Shown one piece after another: positions 35,732-49,470 of a DNA stretch of 64,000 bases (position 1 is the first letter of the stretch; the number at the start of each line of letters is the position of its first letter). The notes beneath the pieces were generated by a model, which saw only the letters and a list, made by a program, of their open reading frames with translations, was not told the DNA's origin and did not search any database. The DNA is from Paraescarpia echinospica. Taxonomy: Eukaryota > Annelida > Polychaeta > Sabellida > Siboglinidae. Location of the stretch: positions 47,639,962 to 47,703,961 of the forward strand of contig CM034532.1 in NCBI GenBank assembly GCA_020002185.1, given 5' to 3'. Both the position numbers and the translations under genes were made by a program.

Positions 35732-37235
35732 AATATATATATATATAGATAGATAAACCTATGCATAGTAAAATTACGGGTAAACGCAATGATAAAATAA
35801 ACGATTAGCAAAAGTGCTGAACAGCTGAACATACTGGATAAAAAAAAAAAAAAAGTCTAAATTACATTAAATAAGTTGATTAGATACTAAAATGTGATTC
35901 TGAGATAAATAAGACTAAAAATTAATTAAAACTTTAAGCATGGATAGTACACAAGTTAAATGATGTCTGATTATATTAGTTTAAGAACAGAAATGTCTTC
36001 AATAATTTTCCAAACTGCCTAGTGTTCTCAACCACGCGTAGTTCCAGAGGCAGAGTGTTGTCGGCCCAACACATGAGGCACTTCTTTCTCGACACGCACG
36101 GCAGAGGTACGACCATACAGGTATGACGCCAACCACTCATGCGCTTCGCCGCACATGCCATAGCCATACAGTCTCCGTAGTAAGATGTCGTGATTTATTG
36201 TGTCGAAGGCTGCTGTTAAATCGAGAAGCACAAGAAGTACTCCACGACGAGCATCAATCGTTTGCGCCACATCACTGTGAATGCGTAAGAGTGCTGTCTC
36301 CGCACTGTGGCATGGTCGGTAGGCACTCTGGTAGAAGCCCAGTTTGCCATTCTCGTCCAGGGAGCGTTGCAGTTATCTTGAGACGAAGCGCTCCATTGTC
36401 TTCGCCACTAACGAAACGTTCAATAATGGGCGGAAATTATACAGCACTTTGACATCAGCACCTCGTTTTTTTCAATAAAGGCGTCACAATGGCGTGCTTC
36501 GTCGGCTGTGGGACTACAGCAGTGGAGTGCGACGCATTAATTATGCGTGTAATAACCGGACACAGCGCTTCAATGTTCTGTTGAAGGAGAGACGTTGGCA
36601 GCGGGTCCAGTTCGCATGACTTGGTAGCAGATGCTAAAATTAAGTTCTTCACGTCTGCCTGTGAAGCAGCTTCGAAACATACTAAACGTGCAGCCACATT
36701 CGTCACTACGTCTTCATTTGACGATTGAGTCATATTGCGGAGCAACGCATCGATCTTCTCGGAGAAACTCTTCTGGAATTTCGCTGCAATAGTAGCTTGT
36801 GTAGCGTCTTCGGGTAGCGGCCGGTCTCCAGCTCGACCAAGTAGTGTGTTTGCGATCTGGTAGACAGACAGGTCGGATGTTGCCACCAGCACTTGTCATC
36901 TCAGTTCGGTAGTGATGCGATCGTGCAGTCGTACGTGATTTTCGGAACGCATTGTGCAAATCGGTGTATATTTGACGATGTACAGTCAGGCCAGTTTGTC
37001 GCCAGTTACGCTTAGCACGACGTAATGCCCGCTTCTCGTCAGTTAGCTCGTTTGTATGCCACGGTGTCTTCGGCCTAGCCGTGATAGTCCGCGAGATTAC
37101 TGGGGCATGAGCGTTAACGATGCTACGTATGAATCCATCATACCGAGTGAGGATAACTTCAGGATTTTGCTCAGGAACGTTAAGAGGTGACGCCGCGAGA
37201 TCTGTGGTAAAACGGCTGCCGTCACTGGCTGAATA

Positions 37236-38216
37236 CTAGCGGTACTGGACGCGTCGCGTCATGCGCTCTGGTTGGCGTAATCCGCATTCAATCACACTGT
37301 GATCAGTGAGAAGAGTTTTCGGCTCAACTGTTGTGGCTATGACGTGAGATGTTCCCGACGTGATAACCAGGTCCAGGATGTTGCCGCGCTCATGTGTTGC
37401 GCTTTGCACATGTTGTACAAAGCCATGAGTCTCCAGCAAATTAGCCAAGTTCGCTGTTTCGGCGCATGTTGAATTACCATATCGTGTGTTGAAATCACCA
37501 CACACAACAGTCTCTGTAGGGTGGGCCACGGAGATGAATAAAACCTTCCCAACGTCATCTAGGAAGGAGCGGAAGTTGGATGTTGGCGGTCGGTAGACAA
37601 CGATCACGCGAGTGGTGCAACCAATACGAATATTACGCAGAATAACCCAACAAGTCTCACTGGCATGAGTATCAATGTCAGTACGTGAAATTAACTGCAA
37701 TGTCTTTCGAAACAGTACGCCTACACCACCTCCACGACGGGCCCCACTGCGCGGCTGGTGAACGAACGTGAAGTCCTCACCGTACAGTTCGGATTAAACA
37801 ATCGTTTCGCCTTCTGCCAGCCAAGTTTCCGTTAAGGCGACGACGTCCAGTTCATGCTCATCGATGTAGTCGCCCACGAGTAGCGCCTGTTTGCGAATGG
37901 ATCTTGCGTTAATCAGGGCGAACTCCGCACAAAGGTGAGAGGAGCTTCGCGCAGTGGAAGACCCATTACCGGAACCCATCGAGGTCAGTTCAATCACGTT
38001 AGCACTGTTAACACCAGTTTGTTCATAAACGGAATTGACCTGGCGGCACCATCTGCTGGCCACCCTGGTTATTGGTCTGGATCGTCGTCTTATTCCGGCT
38101 GTTGTGCCACGCCTCGTTGGTCGCTGACACAAATGCAGTCTCTCAACTGTTTCCGACCACGGTTGACTAGGCGGCTGCATGCATTTCCGTAGATTCACCA
38201 ACAATGTTCTGGACAA
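37236..38216 (-). pseudogene. LINE endonuclease domain and leader
   Basis: FALINARSIRKQALLVGDYI, LDVVALTETWLAEGE (catalytic Glu), a stop near 37796, RRGGGVGVLFRK, VIVVYRPPTSNF, ETVVCGDFNTRYGN, GNILDLVITS and LTDHSVIECGL (Asp-His). Two frames are needed. Complete set of active-site residues apart from the stop. Confidence 0.82.
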
Positions 38217-38365
38217 CGATATGCTTCAGAAGACACTACCACAAGCAGGCAATGTTCTGGTACGGTGAGCGCAGCTTGGCAGCGCAGACATGTGTAGTTC
38301 AAACAGGTTGATAGCAGCAGCCACGCCCCAGAATAAAGGGCAGTTTTAAAAGTCACTGTAAAACG

Positions 38366-41040
38366 TGTGATTCATCATCATCATCATCATTGTGCAGCCG
38401 TAGTGTCCCATGGTTGGGCGAAGACCTCAGCATATCGTTTCCAAATCTGCCTGTCTTGCGCTATCCTCTGCCAGATGGTGCCCTTCCAGTACTCGTCTAG
38501 TTCGTATCTCCACCGTCTCGCCGGTCTTCCGCTAGATCGTTTCTCTTCGTAAGGTCTCCAAGTTGTGATACGCGATGTCCATCAGTTATCTCGTAGTCTG
38601 CTGATGTGCCCTGCCCAGGTCCACTTCTGTCTTCTGATTCTGATTTGTTCTATCACGTCTATGACCTTTGTCTTCTGCCTTACGCAGATGTTTGTTTTTC
38701 TCTCCCGATATGTGATGTTTAACATATTTCTTTCCACCTTTGATTGTGCGGCTGCTAGCTTGTTCTTTGCCTGGATGGTGAGTGCCCATGTTTCCGCGCC
38801 GTATGTCATCGCTGGAAGTATGCATGAGTTGAAGACTTGTCTCTTCAAGCAGGTTCCAAAGTTATCCTTGAAGATGTCGCGGTGTTTAGCGAATGCTGTC
38901 CAGCCGGCAGTGATCCTTCTTTGAATCTCCTTGTCTTGGTTTTTGTCGCTGATACTGTATCGCTGTCCCAGATAGACGTAGCTTTCAACGTTCTCTATCT
39001 GCGTCGTGTTGATATATATTGGTGTGTCATTTTCTAGTATCACTTTTGTCTTCGAGATGTTAATCTTGAGACCTTGTTTTTCACTTTCATCAGCTAGCTC
39101 CTGCTGTATGTTTTGTAGTTCTTGCGGTGTAGTAGCGCATATGAGTATGTCGTCGGCGAAGCGAAAATGGCTGAGATATTCTCTGTCTATCATCAAGCCT
39201 CTGGTTTCCCAGGTCAGTCTTCGGAATATGCTTTCGAGTGTTGGCGTGAACAGCTTGGGCGATATGGTGTCATACTCCTCTCTTGATGTTGATCTTGTTG
39301 CTCTTTTTGTGTAGGTGGACTGTCACCGAGCTATTGGTGTAGATGTCTTTCAGGAGATCGATGTACACATCTTCTTTCCCCTGTTCTTGAAGGGAGGTCA
39401 GTATTGCTTGAGTTTGCACCGAGTCGAAAGCCTTCTCGTAGTTGACGAAAGCGATGCAGAGCGGGACATTATATTCTCGGCACTTCTCTTTCAGCTGGTT
39501 TACGACGTGTGTGGGGTCTGTCGTTGAGTACCTGCTTCTTTATCCTGCTTGCTCTCGTGGTTGGTTTTCGTCCAGTGTCTTCTCTAGTCTATTCGTTAGT
39601 ATCTTTGTGAGTAATTTGTAGATGTTTTATAACAGACATATCGGTCTGCAGTTCTTTAAGTCTTTCTTATTTCCCTTCTTGAAGATTATCACCATCTTTG
39701 CGTTCTTCCAAGCGGTGGGTATTCGTCTTTCTGAAACGCATTTAATTTACAGCTTAGCCAGTGTCTTCGAGATGATATATTCTCCTGCTTTTAATGTTTC
39801 AATGTATACATGGTCTTTGCCTGATGTCTTTCCATTCTTCATATCTCTTAGCACAGCTTCCACTTCCCATGGGGTTATCTCTGGTACCTCTTTTGGGTCG
39901 GTGTGACTTATGGTACTCTGTTCACTGTCATATAGCTCACTGTAGAATTCCTCTATTCATTCCATGATCATATCTTGGTCTTGTATTTCTCTACCCTGCT
40001 TGTCTAGAAGTGTAATCAGTCTGTCTCGGCCTTGTGCCTGCGTTCTTCTTGCTTTCTTCAGGCTCTTTGATGACATAATCGTTTCTCTTGTTTGTACTTT
40101 CTTATGTCCTCCTTGTTTTGATGGTCTTGCATATTTCTGCGTACTCTATTTGTTTTATACAGTCGCCATTATCCACCATTTCTCGTCGTTTCTTCATTAG
40201 TGCTCGTGTCGGTGACGATTTTCTCTTCACTGCAAGCCTGTTGATTGCTTTGGCTACACTTGTTGCACTTGGTTGGATCATCTCAGTGATGTTTTCGCTC
40301 ATGGTGTCGATGTCGTCTAGTTCCTGTAGTGTCTCGAATCGATTTCGCAGTTCGAGTTGGAAGTTGGAGTTCGATCTTTTTTCTTCCGATTTATGTGGTA
40401 TCTACACTCGGCTGTCTCTTGTTTACCAACTTCTTCCTCTCAGCCTTGATGTCTAGTTTGATGTTGCTCATTACCATTCTGTGGTCACTTCCAATGTTGA
40501 CTTGGTTGATGACATTTACGTCAGTGACCATGTCTGGCTTGTTTGTCAGGATGTAGTTAATTTCGTTCTTCGTTTCTCTATTTGGGCTTTTCTATGTCCA
40601 TCTCCTCTCTGCTGTGTAGTGGGTTGGCTTTTCTAAGGTCTCATCCATGTCGTTGTATAAGTTGTATGTGTCTTCTTCTGAGTATAATGTTTTTGTTGTA
40701 TATATTTGTACTATATATTCAGCTTGTAGAGCTTTGTTATGCATAGAACAAGTTCTGCTACTCTGAGGCTGATGCTGTTAACCATCACTATATTGTCTTT
40801 TCATTTCTTGTTTATGAGAAAGCCTACTCCAGCTTGGCCGTTGTTTGCTGTGGAATGGTATAATAGATGGCCGCTTTGTAAGGTAGTGAAGCATTCCTCT
40901 CTTCTTCTCCTATCCAGTTCTTGTATATGTTCATCTTTTAGTAGTGTTCTTACGTTATATGTTGCTATCTTCAGTCTACTTACCTTCTCTCGGCAGCTCT
41001 TCTTGACCCAGAGATCCTTAGCACCCCCTGCACGTAGTCC
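38366..41040 (-). mobile_element. RTE-like LINE, nearly full length, frameshifted
   Basis: Minus strand from about 41025: KIATYNVRTLLKDEHIQEL opens the endonuclease, SGHLLYHSTANNGQAGVGF follows; middle is split over several frames. Reverse transcriptase C-terminal half is open at 39196-38582: FADDILICATTPQELQNIQ, INISKTKVILEN, VESYVYLGQRYSISDKNQD, RQVFNSCILPAMTYGAETWA and IEQIRIRRQKWTWAGHISRL. A CGA to TGA change makes a stop at about 38580 (compare the intact codon at 49812), after which PARRWRYELDEYWKGTIWQR ends the protein. The 3' tail is (GAT)n at 38369-38388. Confidence 0.87.
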
Positions 41041-41149
41041 TATACTTGACCCGAACCACTTCCATAGTCATAGACTCTTTCGATGCTGCTGGAGACTGGG
41101 GGCTTTGGCTTCACTGTACTTTGCATGCTGGTGTTGTTGGCCTACCCCT

Positions 41150-41262
41150 CCACGCTGGCCGGTGCCGGTTGAAAGAGGGGAGACGTAGGGTGAACGAAAT
41201 TGCCCAAGTTTCGACACGGCAGCCGAACAAGTACCGAACCACTGGTTCGGCTGCCGTGTCGA
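41150..41262 (-). repeat. SINE fragment ending in a hairpin
   Basis: 41160-41222 resembles the SINE body at 41515-41575. It runs into a perfect 18-bp inverted repeat (41211-41228 and 41245-41262, 16-base loop). Confidence 0.55.
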
Positions 41263-41504
41263 CACGTGTGATTAAAGATATATAAAGTTACAGACGTTCC
41301 ATTTGTAAGAACTGTATGTTCACGACTTACAATATACAGCACGAAGATAATCCAGGATTTCAAAACGTTCATAAATAGAGATTACAGACAGACGACCGGG
41401 AGCAGCCACACACAGCAGCGCTACAACCTCGTGGAAGTATCCAGCCACGCTGCAATTAATACGCGGAGACTATTTGTACACAAATAGCCACCATTATCTA
41501 TAAC

Positions 41505-41640
41505 CAGGTACCCGTTTGTGAACTAGAGCAACGGAGAGTGAACGAACTTGTCCAAGGTTTGACACCGCAGCACAGGATTCGAACCCAGGTTCTCTCAGTC
41601 GAGAGTCCGAAGCTCTAACCACTGCACAACTGCGCTCCTC
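41505..41640 (-). mobile_element. tRNA-derived SINE
   Basis: On the minus strand it has GTGCAGTGGTTAGAGC (A-box-like) and GGGTTCGAATCC (B box) at tRNA-like spacing, followed by a body (TGCTGCGGTGTCAAACC...) shared with 41160-41222 and 62935-62985. Cloverleaf stems are too poor for a functional tRNA. Presumably transcribed by RNA polymerase III when active. Confidence 0.7.
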
Positions 41641-41644
41641 TGCC

Positions 41645-44600
41645 CTCCCCTTTGTTTTCCGTGTGTCGGCTTTGAGGCCCTGAGCTCTGTACACATGTTG
41701 CCGTTGTCTGACAGTGACTGCAAAAATGAACCTCATGCCGAAAAAATCATCAAGGTTAATTGTGCAAGATAAAATTGCTGTTTTGCAAGCGATTTCCGTT
41801 CTCAATATGTCGACTGAAGAGGCATAGTTTGTTCACTGGGATTGTCACATTGACCGTTCTGACACTAGAAATAACTTTTGCGCTGTTCTTCTCCAAGTTT
41901 GTCCATCTGTCTGACAGAACCGACATGTGCTACTTCTGTCACCAAAGTTGTGCCGACATCTAAGATATATATTCTTCCTCCTTGTTCCCTCTACAGGGGT
42001 GAGTGCCAGGTATAGTACTGTTGAACCACTTGCTCTGTTCTTTCTGGAATCTCCTTGGAATTCGAGAATGGTTGCCCATCTCGTTTATCCTTTCTTTTCA
42101 AAGGCATCATATAGGAAATCACTTGAAGTCGGCGCAACCAAAAATGTACATTTTGACATCAACAGTATGGGTCTAGGAAATGCAGTTCTTATTAAATGGG
42201 AATAATATGCTTAGACGGGCGCTATATCAAAATGGCTCTTGTATGAAAGTCAGCGAAGATCAATATATATGTAATATATTTCAAATTGTCTCATCCGAAA
42301 GTCTATATTTTGAACTTAATGGCTCCAAGTGAAGGTGGAAATAAATATACATTGGTTGGCGCCATTATTACAAATGGCGGATATATGAATGCCGACGAAA
42401 GTCATGTCATATATTTTAAATCGAAGACCACAATCACATACCTTAACATACAAGTTACGATTCTACATTGCATATTTGTTAATATATGATATGCTTGGTT
42501 TTCAATTTCGATTTAATTTGTTGGATAAGGTAATTTTGACCCCAAAATTATGGGTCTATGTTACGAAGTTGTTAAGAACCAAACCCAGCCTATAAATGTA
42601 ATGTTTCGGGTAAAATAAGTGGAGAAATGAGGATTAAAAATCCGGCTACTGTCTAAATGGAATGGTTGTCATTTCTTTAAACACAAAATGTGATATAGCC
42701 ATCTACAACTGTATACTTACTGAGATAACACATATGCAAAATAACTGTTTTTGGCAAACGCGTTGCACGTGGTGACTCGATACACTAGATGAAATACACC
42801 TACTCGCACAGGGCGTTGCCTGTGTATTGCGCCGCGCGAGCGCGTGAGTAAAGCAGCTAATACTCTTGTTGCCCGATAAAAGTATTGTCCTAATTAACTA
42901 TGTTGAATATAATGATGCTGTTAATTAATTTTGTTACACTTTTGTTCAACGTATAACATCAATTTTGTTTACGTGTTTTAAGTGTTTGCGTGTGTCCATA
43001 CGTCCGTGTGTATGTGTGCTTCTATGCATGTTTGCGTGCGTGACAAATACTATATGCCTGTGTAAAATTTGGCTATATTCGCGAGAGTTAAACTTTAAAG
43101 CAGTAACTATGAATGCTAACCGTTATCAATACCGGCCAGCAATTGTAACTCACAGCTTGTCGGCGGGGAGTCACTCTGCCACTAAGTCACCCAGAGTTAC
43201 AATGTTACAAAACGCTTGGAATAAGAATACAGTGCGAAGTGTACAACACTATCACGAAATTAATACATGCACTACAATATGTAAACAACGTATTCAAATT
43301 ATAATATTAACAAGTATTCGAAACATATATCTGTGACACAAATCAATCATACTTAGTCGCCAATGACTAATATCTATAACCAAACAATAATTATGTTACA
43401 ATCATGGTCACAATACATTTGCCTCAAATCAACGACATTATAGCAAAGGAGTTCTAATATGATCAACCACCTGTTTCTGCGATATCCCGTGTTAGGAACA
43501 CGCTTAGTGTCTTATTTCATTTTTAGGCTAGAATGTCCATTTGCTTCTTCTTATGCAAAGGTATTGTTACCAACTTTGAAAACCGAGGTTCAGTTACAAT
43601 TTTAACCATTCACGCAAGTTATTATTATTTTAGTATGACATAATTTGTTCGGAATCCTGTGCAATCTTGGAAGGCACGCCGCTGATAGAGGTGAAGTCAT
43701 TTTAACAGCCTGCATCAACAGCAACGGGATCAATTAAATTCGTCAAACTCGAAAATGTTCACGCCCGGAGTGCCTGCAAAAGACCCGATCACGTGTTGAA
43801 GTAAGCACGAGGTCACGACACCAGTCTGCCAGTCATCATATCAAACGATGCGTTCAGGGCATGATATTGTATGCCTCAGAATCATGGACAATTACAACTG
43901 TATAGACGGAATCTCTGTATGCTACGCCTAGCTTATTCTGAGCTCGCGTCACGTTGGCCCATTTGCATGCTGATCTAACTCCAACGTCGACAATTTTTTC
44001 AAGAAGGCAGTCTATCAAATAGCTGGTGTTTTTGCCATCTCCTATGACGCATCTGGGCGAGGCTGGAACGCACTGGCGTAACATGATCTGCATACCTGAG
44101 ATGTAGGCCTTGAACCACCTAACGAATCATCACTGATGCAGTTGTTGCTTCCATTCAAATCAACACAAGTACGATTAGTGACGACGTCTATGATGGCGAC
44201 GATGGTGATTAGTGTATGATGTCCTAACAACCGTTCATACAATCACAATACGCCCCACGCTACACGGACCATTGCAAGAATCATAACTGGAAAACAATGT
44301 TAAACTGGAAAACGTTATAATAACCAAAGTATGTTGTGAATTTTACATTGATTAATTAATGTAAATAATGCTAAACATCTAATTAAATGTATACTACCAT
44401 TACAACCAATATAAAATGAATCGTCAGGCTATCGACTATGAAATACCAAAGCCTTGTGTTGTACAGCATTCAAATATGAATGCAACATTTGGTAACGAAT
44501 CTACATTTTTCAAACATGAGTAGGCCTAACCCATGCACCCTGAATATGATATTCCTTTATTCATATACTTTTATACTGAGAGGTGTCGTAAATGTTGAGA

Positions 44601-45110
44601 TACAGCGGAATATCGCCATAATGCTTCCTAGTATATGGAACATCAGCATAAGAGAAGCAACTTTGAAAAGCCCGATGCATATTACATACGGGTGGATAAA
44701 ATAAACATAGGATATAACAAAACGTGTTCTTTATAGTGAGTATGTTCACTGTAATACATTGTGAGATAAGTATGTTCAATCATCATAATGCGTTTACTCT
44801 CGCACTGTTTGCATCATAACGTATCGTGAAGAACATTTAGGTCCTAATGAGGTCCATATTCCCCACAAATGTTCTCCGCTCTTGAATGGCTTATTTAGTA
44901 GGTAGTTAAGTCGGCTTTCTCTTGGTAATTCGTTGATGATTGATTTGTTTTCAATTATGTTTGCTGCAGTTGGACAGAATCTTCCCTATTCAATTACTGC
45001 GCAATATATCTTAGTGTCAATTTTCAAGACAACACCTTTTACGTTAGTATGTTTTATTAGATATATCATTTTACCATTGTTTAAGTCATCGACACGCAAA
45101 CGCTAACGAC
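41645..45110. other. 3.5-kb spacer, no gene recognised
   Basis: A good-looking splice acceptor at about 41997 (pyrimidine-rich, ctacag) is followed by an open frame to 42205 without any known motif. Around 42100-42500 and again 45360-46250 there are diverged blocks sharing ATGGC(G/T)G, TTTTGAA and ATATTTTAAAT motifs, probably one old repeat family. A weak LINE-like reading near 43860-44100 was not convincing. Confidence 0.4.
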
Positions 45111-45118
45111 TGGGATTG

Positions 45119-45200
45119 TATAAAAAGGCAGTGCCGGACACAGACATTAGTATCCCAATCCGCTATTGGAACAGAGGGTTTCCATTTCGACACTGAAAAG
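45119..45200 (+). promoter_or_regulatory. Predicted TATA promoter and non-coding first exon of the LamG gene
   Basis: TATAAAAAGG at 45119-45128 is followed about 30 bases later by CACAGACATT, a suitable start. The putative exon (about 45150-45200) ends AAAG with the donor GTGAGA at 45201. The next exon with the signal peptide starts near 46722. Linking them is inference from position and splice signals. Confidence 0.45.
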
Positions 45201-46742
45201 GTGAGATGACTTTGAAAGTAAACGGTAACTTGTTGCGTGTTGTAGCATTTTCAACTTGAAGTTTAATAGGAATACATGATTAAGAAATCACACCTATTTA
45301 GATGTATTCTATATATCCCAAAGAACAAGACAAATCATGTTGTCAATCATGATGATGACTGTCAGGTGGCGGACATCTTGAATTTAAAAATCGCTGATAT
45401 ATATAGTCAATAAATCCGGCTGTAAATGTCGCATTCATCTGTTTTGGTGACACAACTTACCTTTTGATTGGCAACAGTGATCCTCCTGCATTTTATTTCT
45501 ATTTCACCAGTCTTCACATTCGATCAGAACTTACACTGGAAAATTAGAACAATTACCTTGTATCAGCCAATTGACAGTGCTCTCAAGGGCATGTTCCTCG
45601 GAGGAGTTCATGTGGAGGCTTCCTGCGTAGCATTGAGCATTATTTGCAGGCCCTGAATAAAAAAAGCGTCTAGATGTCGTGCTACGCTGATGTATGACGG
45701 TGGTTTTGAAAACCAAGATGGCTGTTATTATCATAATATTGATGTAATTTAATAAAAATTGCGATTTTTGAACCACCAACACTAATTTCTTAGGACACTC
45801 CCAAATAGAGCCATGGTAAAATATATTAAGAAATTGCGAATATTAAAAAAATCATCTAACACATTTCCTTAATATAGACACCATGACTTTCATTAGCGGC
45901 TTTATTATTTATTTTATATTTTATTGAATATCCCAAGTACGTGGTTCTGTAAAATATATTATCGAAATCAAAGGAGTTGATATTTTAAATGCAAATAACG
46001 GTGCCATCTGAGAGCAACAATAAAATAAAATACAGATAGTTGGCAGCTATACTTGATTCATGCAAAACATTCATAATATGTCCACAACAGGGATTTCTTG
46101 GAACTTTCATTTTCATTCAAGTTGTAAGTTTTGTTACAAAAACATATGTTGCGACATTCATAACGCGATTTTTTTTTAAATGTATTATTACATATATCGG
46201 ACATTTTGAAATTTAATATGGCCGCCATCACACACCGCTGTATGGTTGACAATATGATTATTCTTTTTCTTTGGGATGTATAGAAGAGATATGTGTGATC
46301 TTCTAATCATGCATTGCCCACCGGACATTATATCATGACACAGATTATGATGTTGTTGACGCCAACTTGTTTCAATTCAATCTTATTCAACGACCGTGCA
46401 CACTCCAAAAAATGGCTGGCATATATAGCGTTATGTGCTGTCACTGGCGTTAATGTATTTTGTACACGTATCCGCTACGATGTTTTAGGTAGTTTTTCAG
46501 TTTTGGCACCTTTGCCATATACTTCGCAATTTCCCACCAACTTGTTCTATTTGCTAATTATAGGTAGGGATAACAGTTGAATAGTTCATAAGCTTCTAAT
46601 GGGAATGACTCAATTGACAGCAAATTCAAGTTATGCCTCGTAAAATGATTACGTGTGGTAAATGAAAAAATAACTAACAAGAAGACAAACACGTCTATGT
46701 ACATACCAGTTTGCATTGTAGGTACATCAGCATACCAATAAG

Positions 46743-49432
46743 ATGCGCCTGATTCTGACTGTCTGCCTCCTTGGCCTGTTCGGAGACACTGCTAATGGTA
46801 AGCCAAACATTCTTGTTGGGAGCCTTACACAACTTGAAATGGGGAATGGGCAAAATTATTATAAAAAATACAATTTCCTTGTTGATAAACATACAGACAG
46901 ACAGACAGACAGACAGACAGGCTGATGTTTTTTCTCAGACCGAGACAGCCATGTGATCTACATGAAGACATATAAAGCACGACCGTGCAATTTTGGATGC
47001 CAATCGGCAGTAGCATTATAGACGCAGATCCGTTTGTATGTTTGACCGGCTTAATTGAAAAATTTTGAAATGGCCCTTATTTTTTTGGATTTCACAGTTC
47101 GTAATTTTTTAAATAATACCTCATGTGTTGAAATACATTCAGTAATTGTTGGTGTGTTGCTAAATTTGAAGCCAAAAGGAATGTTTTAAAAAACGAGGTC
47201 ATTCTGACTGATAGTGTACATTGTTTCTTAATGTGTGAGTTCGCAAATGCATACATTTTATTACTTTTGGTTTATTTGTTGAGAAAAATAAACTGGACGT
47301 TAACAGCGAAGATCATCAGTTATACATTTCTGCCAAAATCACAAAGTTGATGGGACATATCCAAGTCAGCTATGCGATTTAAAGACTAAGTGAAATTTAA
47401 TTTTAAATTTCTTTTGCCAAATATAAAGCCTGTTCATAGCGAACTCATGTTACTAAGCCCGCCCAAACGTGGTCATTTGCGTGTCACAAAGTAACCAGTC
47501 CATCAGATGTGGCTGACGTCACCACAGATAATGCCGCCTATCCTTTAGCACAGAGAGCGGCGGTGCGGCTTTTTGTTTCAGACTGTACCTGAAATTGCGA
47601 TAGTGAAATTTTATATTTTTTGATATCACCGTAAAGATAATAATCTTACGTACACGTTTGTCGCTGGATGTACACAGGAATTGTGTTAACTTTTTGAGTT
47701 ATTGCCGTTTGAACATCGCGAATGCTCAACCTTGCATTATATCTGCTAAGCATCCAGCGGCATATTGTTACATTGTTGTCTTTACTGTGATATCAAAAAT
47801 ATTAAATACCATTGCAAGTTTGGGTATTCACAATGTTCGAACGGCAATAACTCAAACATTTTACAAAATGGCTATGTGCATCCAGCAACACATTTATATG
47901 TAAGATTATTGTTTTAACGGTGATATAAAATAATATTAAATTGCGCGATTCCAATTTGAGGTAAGGCCCAAAACACCAACCGGCGTTGATGCGCGCCATG
48001 CTCAATCCCGGCAGTGCTACCTGTGGTGACATCACCTCGACCGCTAGGTGTCGCAACAACAATAATTGTGCAGAAAATTTTGCAGAAAATGTGCAGAAAA
48101 GCTCGAACAAAAGGGGCCTTGAACAGGGTGTCGTAGGAGGTTCAAAATTAGTTGAATAGTAGGACACTATTTTTAGAGTATATTTAATTCAGATTAGGAA
48201 TAAAAAAAAAAAATTTCGCTTACTCTTTAATACCCGGTTCGCTGTGGCCGGTCACATATACGATCACGAGTTGAATTGCTAACCCCAGTGGACCTTTAAA
48301 GTCACGCCAATTGTTTCTATTATCAAATTACGAATGATAGGTGCAACGTAAACCATCGCCAACTGAACTGTGAACAGTTTGAAACAACCGTAGTAATCTT
48401 CGACAATTAATTGAAACCGAACGCTACTGCGAACTACTCTTGTTTGCAAAGATAGGAAGTGAAAATATAAGTTCAAATGTTAATTTACTGCTAGTGAAAT
48501 AGAAAATGCATAATGTCACCCTGGTGTTATCAACCATCAACCAGATGAGTCATTCGTTTCGTGTCTGTTATCTGGCTGCTAACACTCCCATGATGTTAAC
48601 AAACCACGTATTATTCTATAACTACAGATGTTGTTTATGTGAACTAAATAAACATACATTGTTCAAGTAAACATATAAGAACAAGAGTCCCCGATATCCC
48701 GAATTTGACGTCACCAGTCTATCTAAAAACACGGCAGTTTGCGTTTTATAAAATAGCCGCAATTATTACTATTGCTGTTGAACAAGTCTCAAGATTTACT
48801 AATATATAAACAACTAAGTTTTTATATTACTATTCTTATTACGTATTGTTATTATCCTGCGTCTGAAATATTTGACAAATAGTACAACACGAAGCAACAG
48901 TACATCTCTAAAAAAATGACGGAAACTCAATAATATTATGTACATATACACGTGATCCAGGCGTGTGCGTCACGTTCGACGAGCCGCTGCTCGACTGGAG
49001 AAGTGAATTCATTGCGTCGAACGGAATCTTTTTGACGAACTTCGGCGTGGAGATCCAAAAGAACTGCGGCTTGTGCGGCGACTGTGGCGTGTTCCGAAGT
49101 CCTTCGAAGTTCGAGATCCCATTCTACAACAACAACAACTTCTTCCAATTCTCCGTCAGCGTCTGGTTCAAGCGGCGGGGACGTTCTGGCTGCATGCCGG
49201 TAATCATCAGCAAAGGCGACGGTCAGCAAGCAAGCGGACAGGTGAGAATACTGCCATAGTCGTGATGATGACATTGTTTACAATTTGTCGTGCATTACAT
49301 AGTAGTCAATCAAGTTGAAAACGCACCAAACATATTGTTATTTTAGGCAGGCGGGATATCAGTTTATATAAAAAATATAATAGTATATATAAAATCATTA
49401 TATATATATATACATTTAGATATATATATATA

Positions 49433-49470
<38 letters not shown>

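Larger units (their letters stand above)
35455..38330 (-). mobile_element. LINE of the L2/CR1 group with internal deletion
   Basis: Minus strand: leader (38216-37794), endonuclease (about 37800-37236), linker and N-terminal reverse transcriptase (36959-36455), then AYRPCHSAETALL, LLDLTAAFDTINHDILL and the beginning of the palm (36300-36060). From there it jumps directly to the last segment NTLPLELRVVENTRQFGKLL, so palm motif YADD and thumb are deleted. 3' part runs to an AATAAT tail at 35455-35472 and contains the big palindrome at 35516-35731. Not mobile by itself. Confidence 0.87.

Noticed and set aside
41505..41640. Functional tRNA gene
   Set aside because: A and B boxes are present but the stems do not form a proper cloverleaf, and the sequence continues into a body repeated elsewhere; it is a SINE.
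41985..42205. Exon after a good splice acceptor
   Set aside because: No homology, no convincing donor and no partner exon; the frame is short.
43854..44242. LINE-like or nuclease coding region on either strand
   Set aside because: A few words look like LINE C-termini but the order and frames do not fit any domain.
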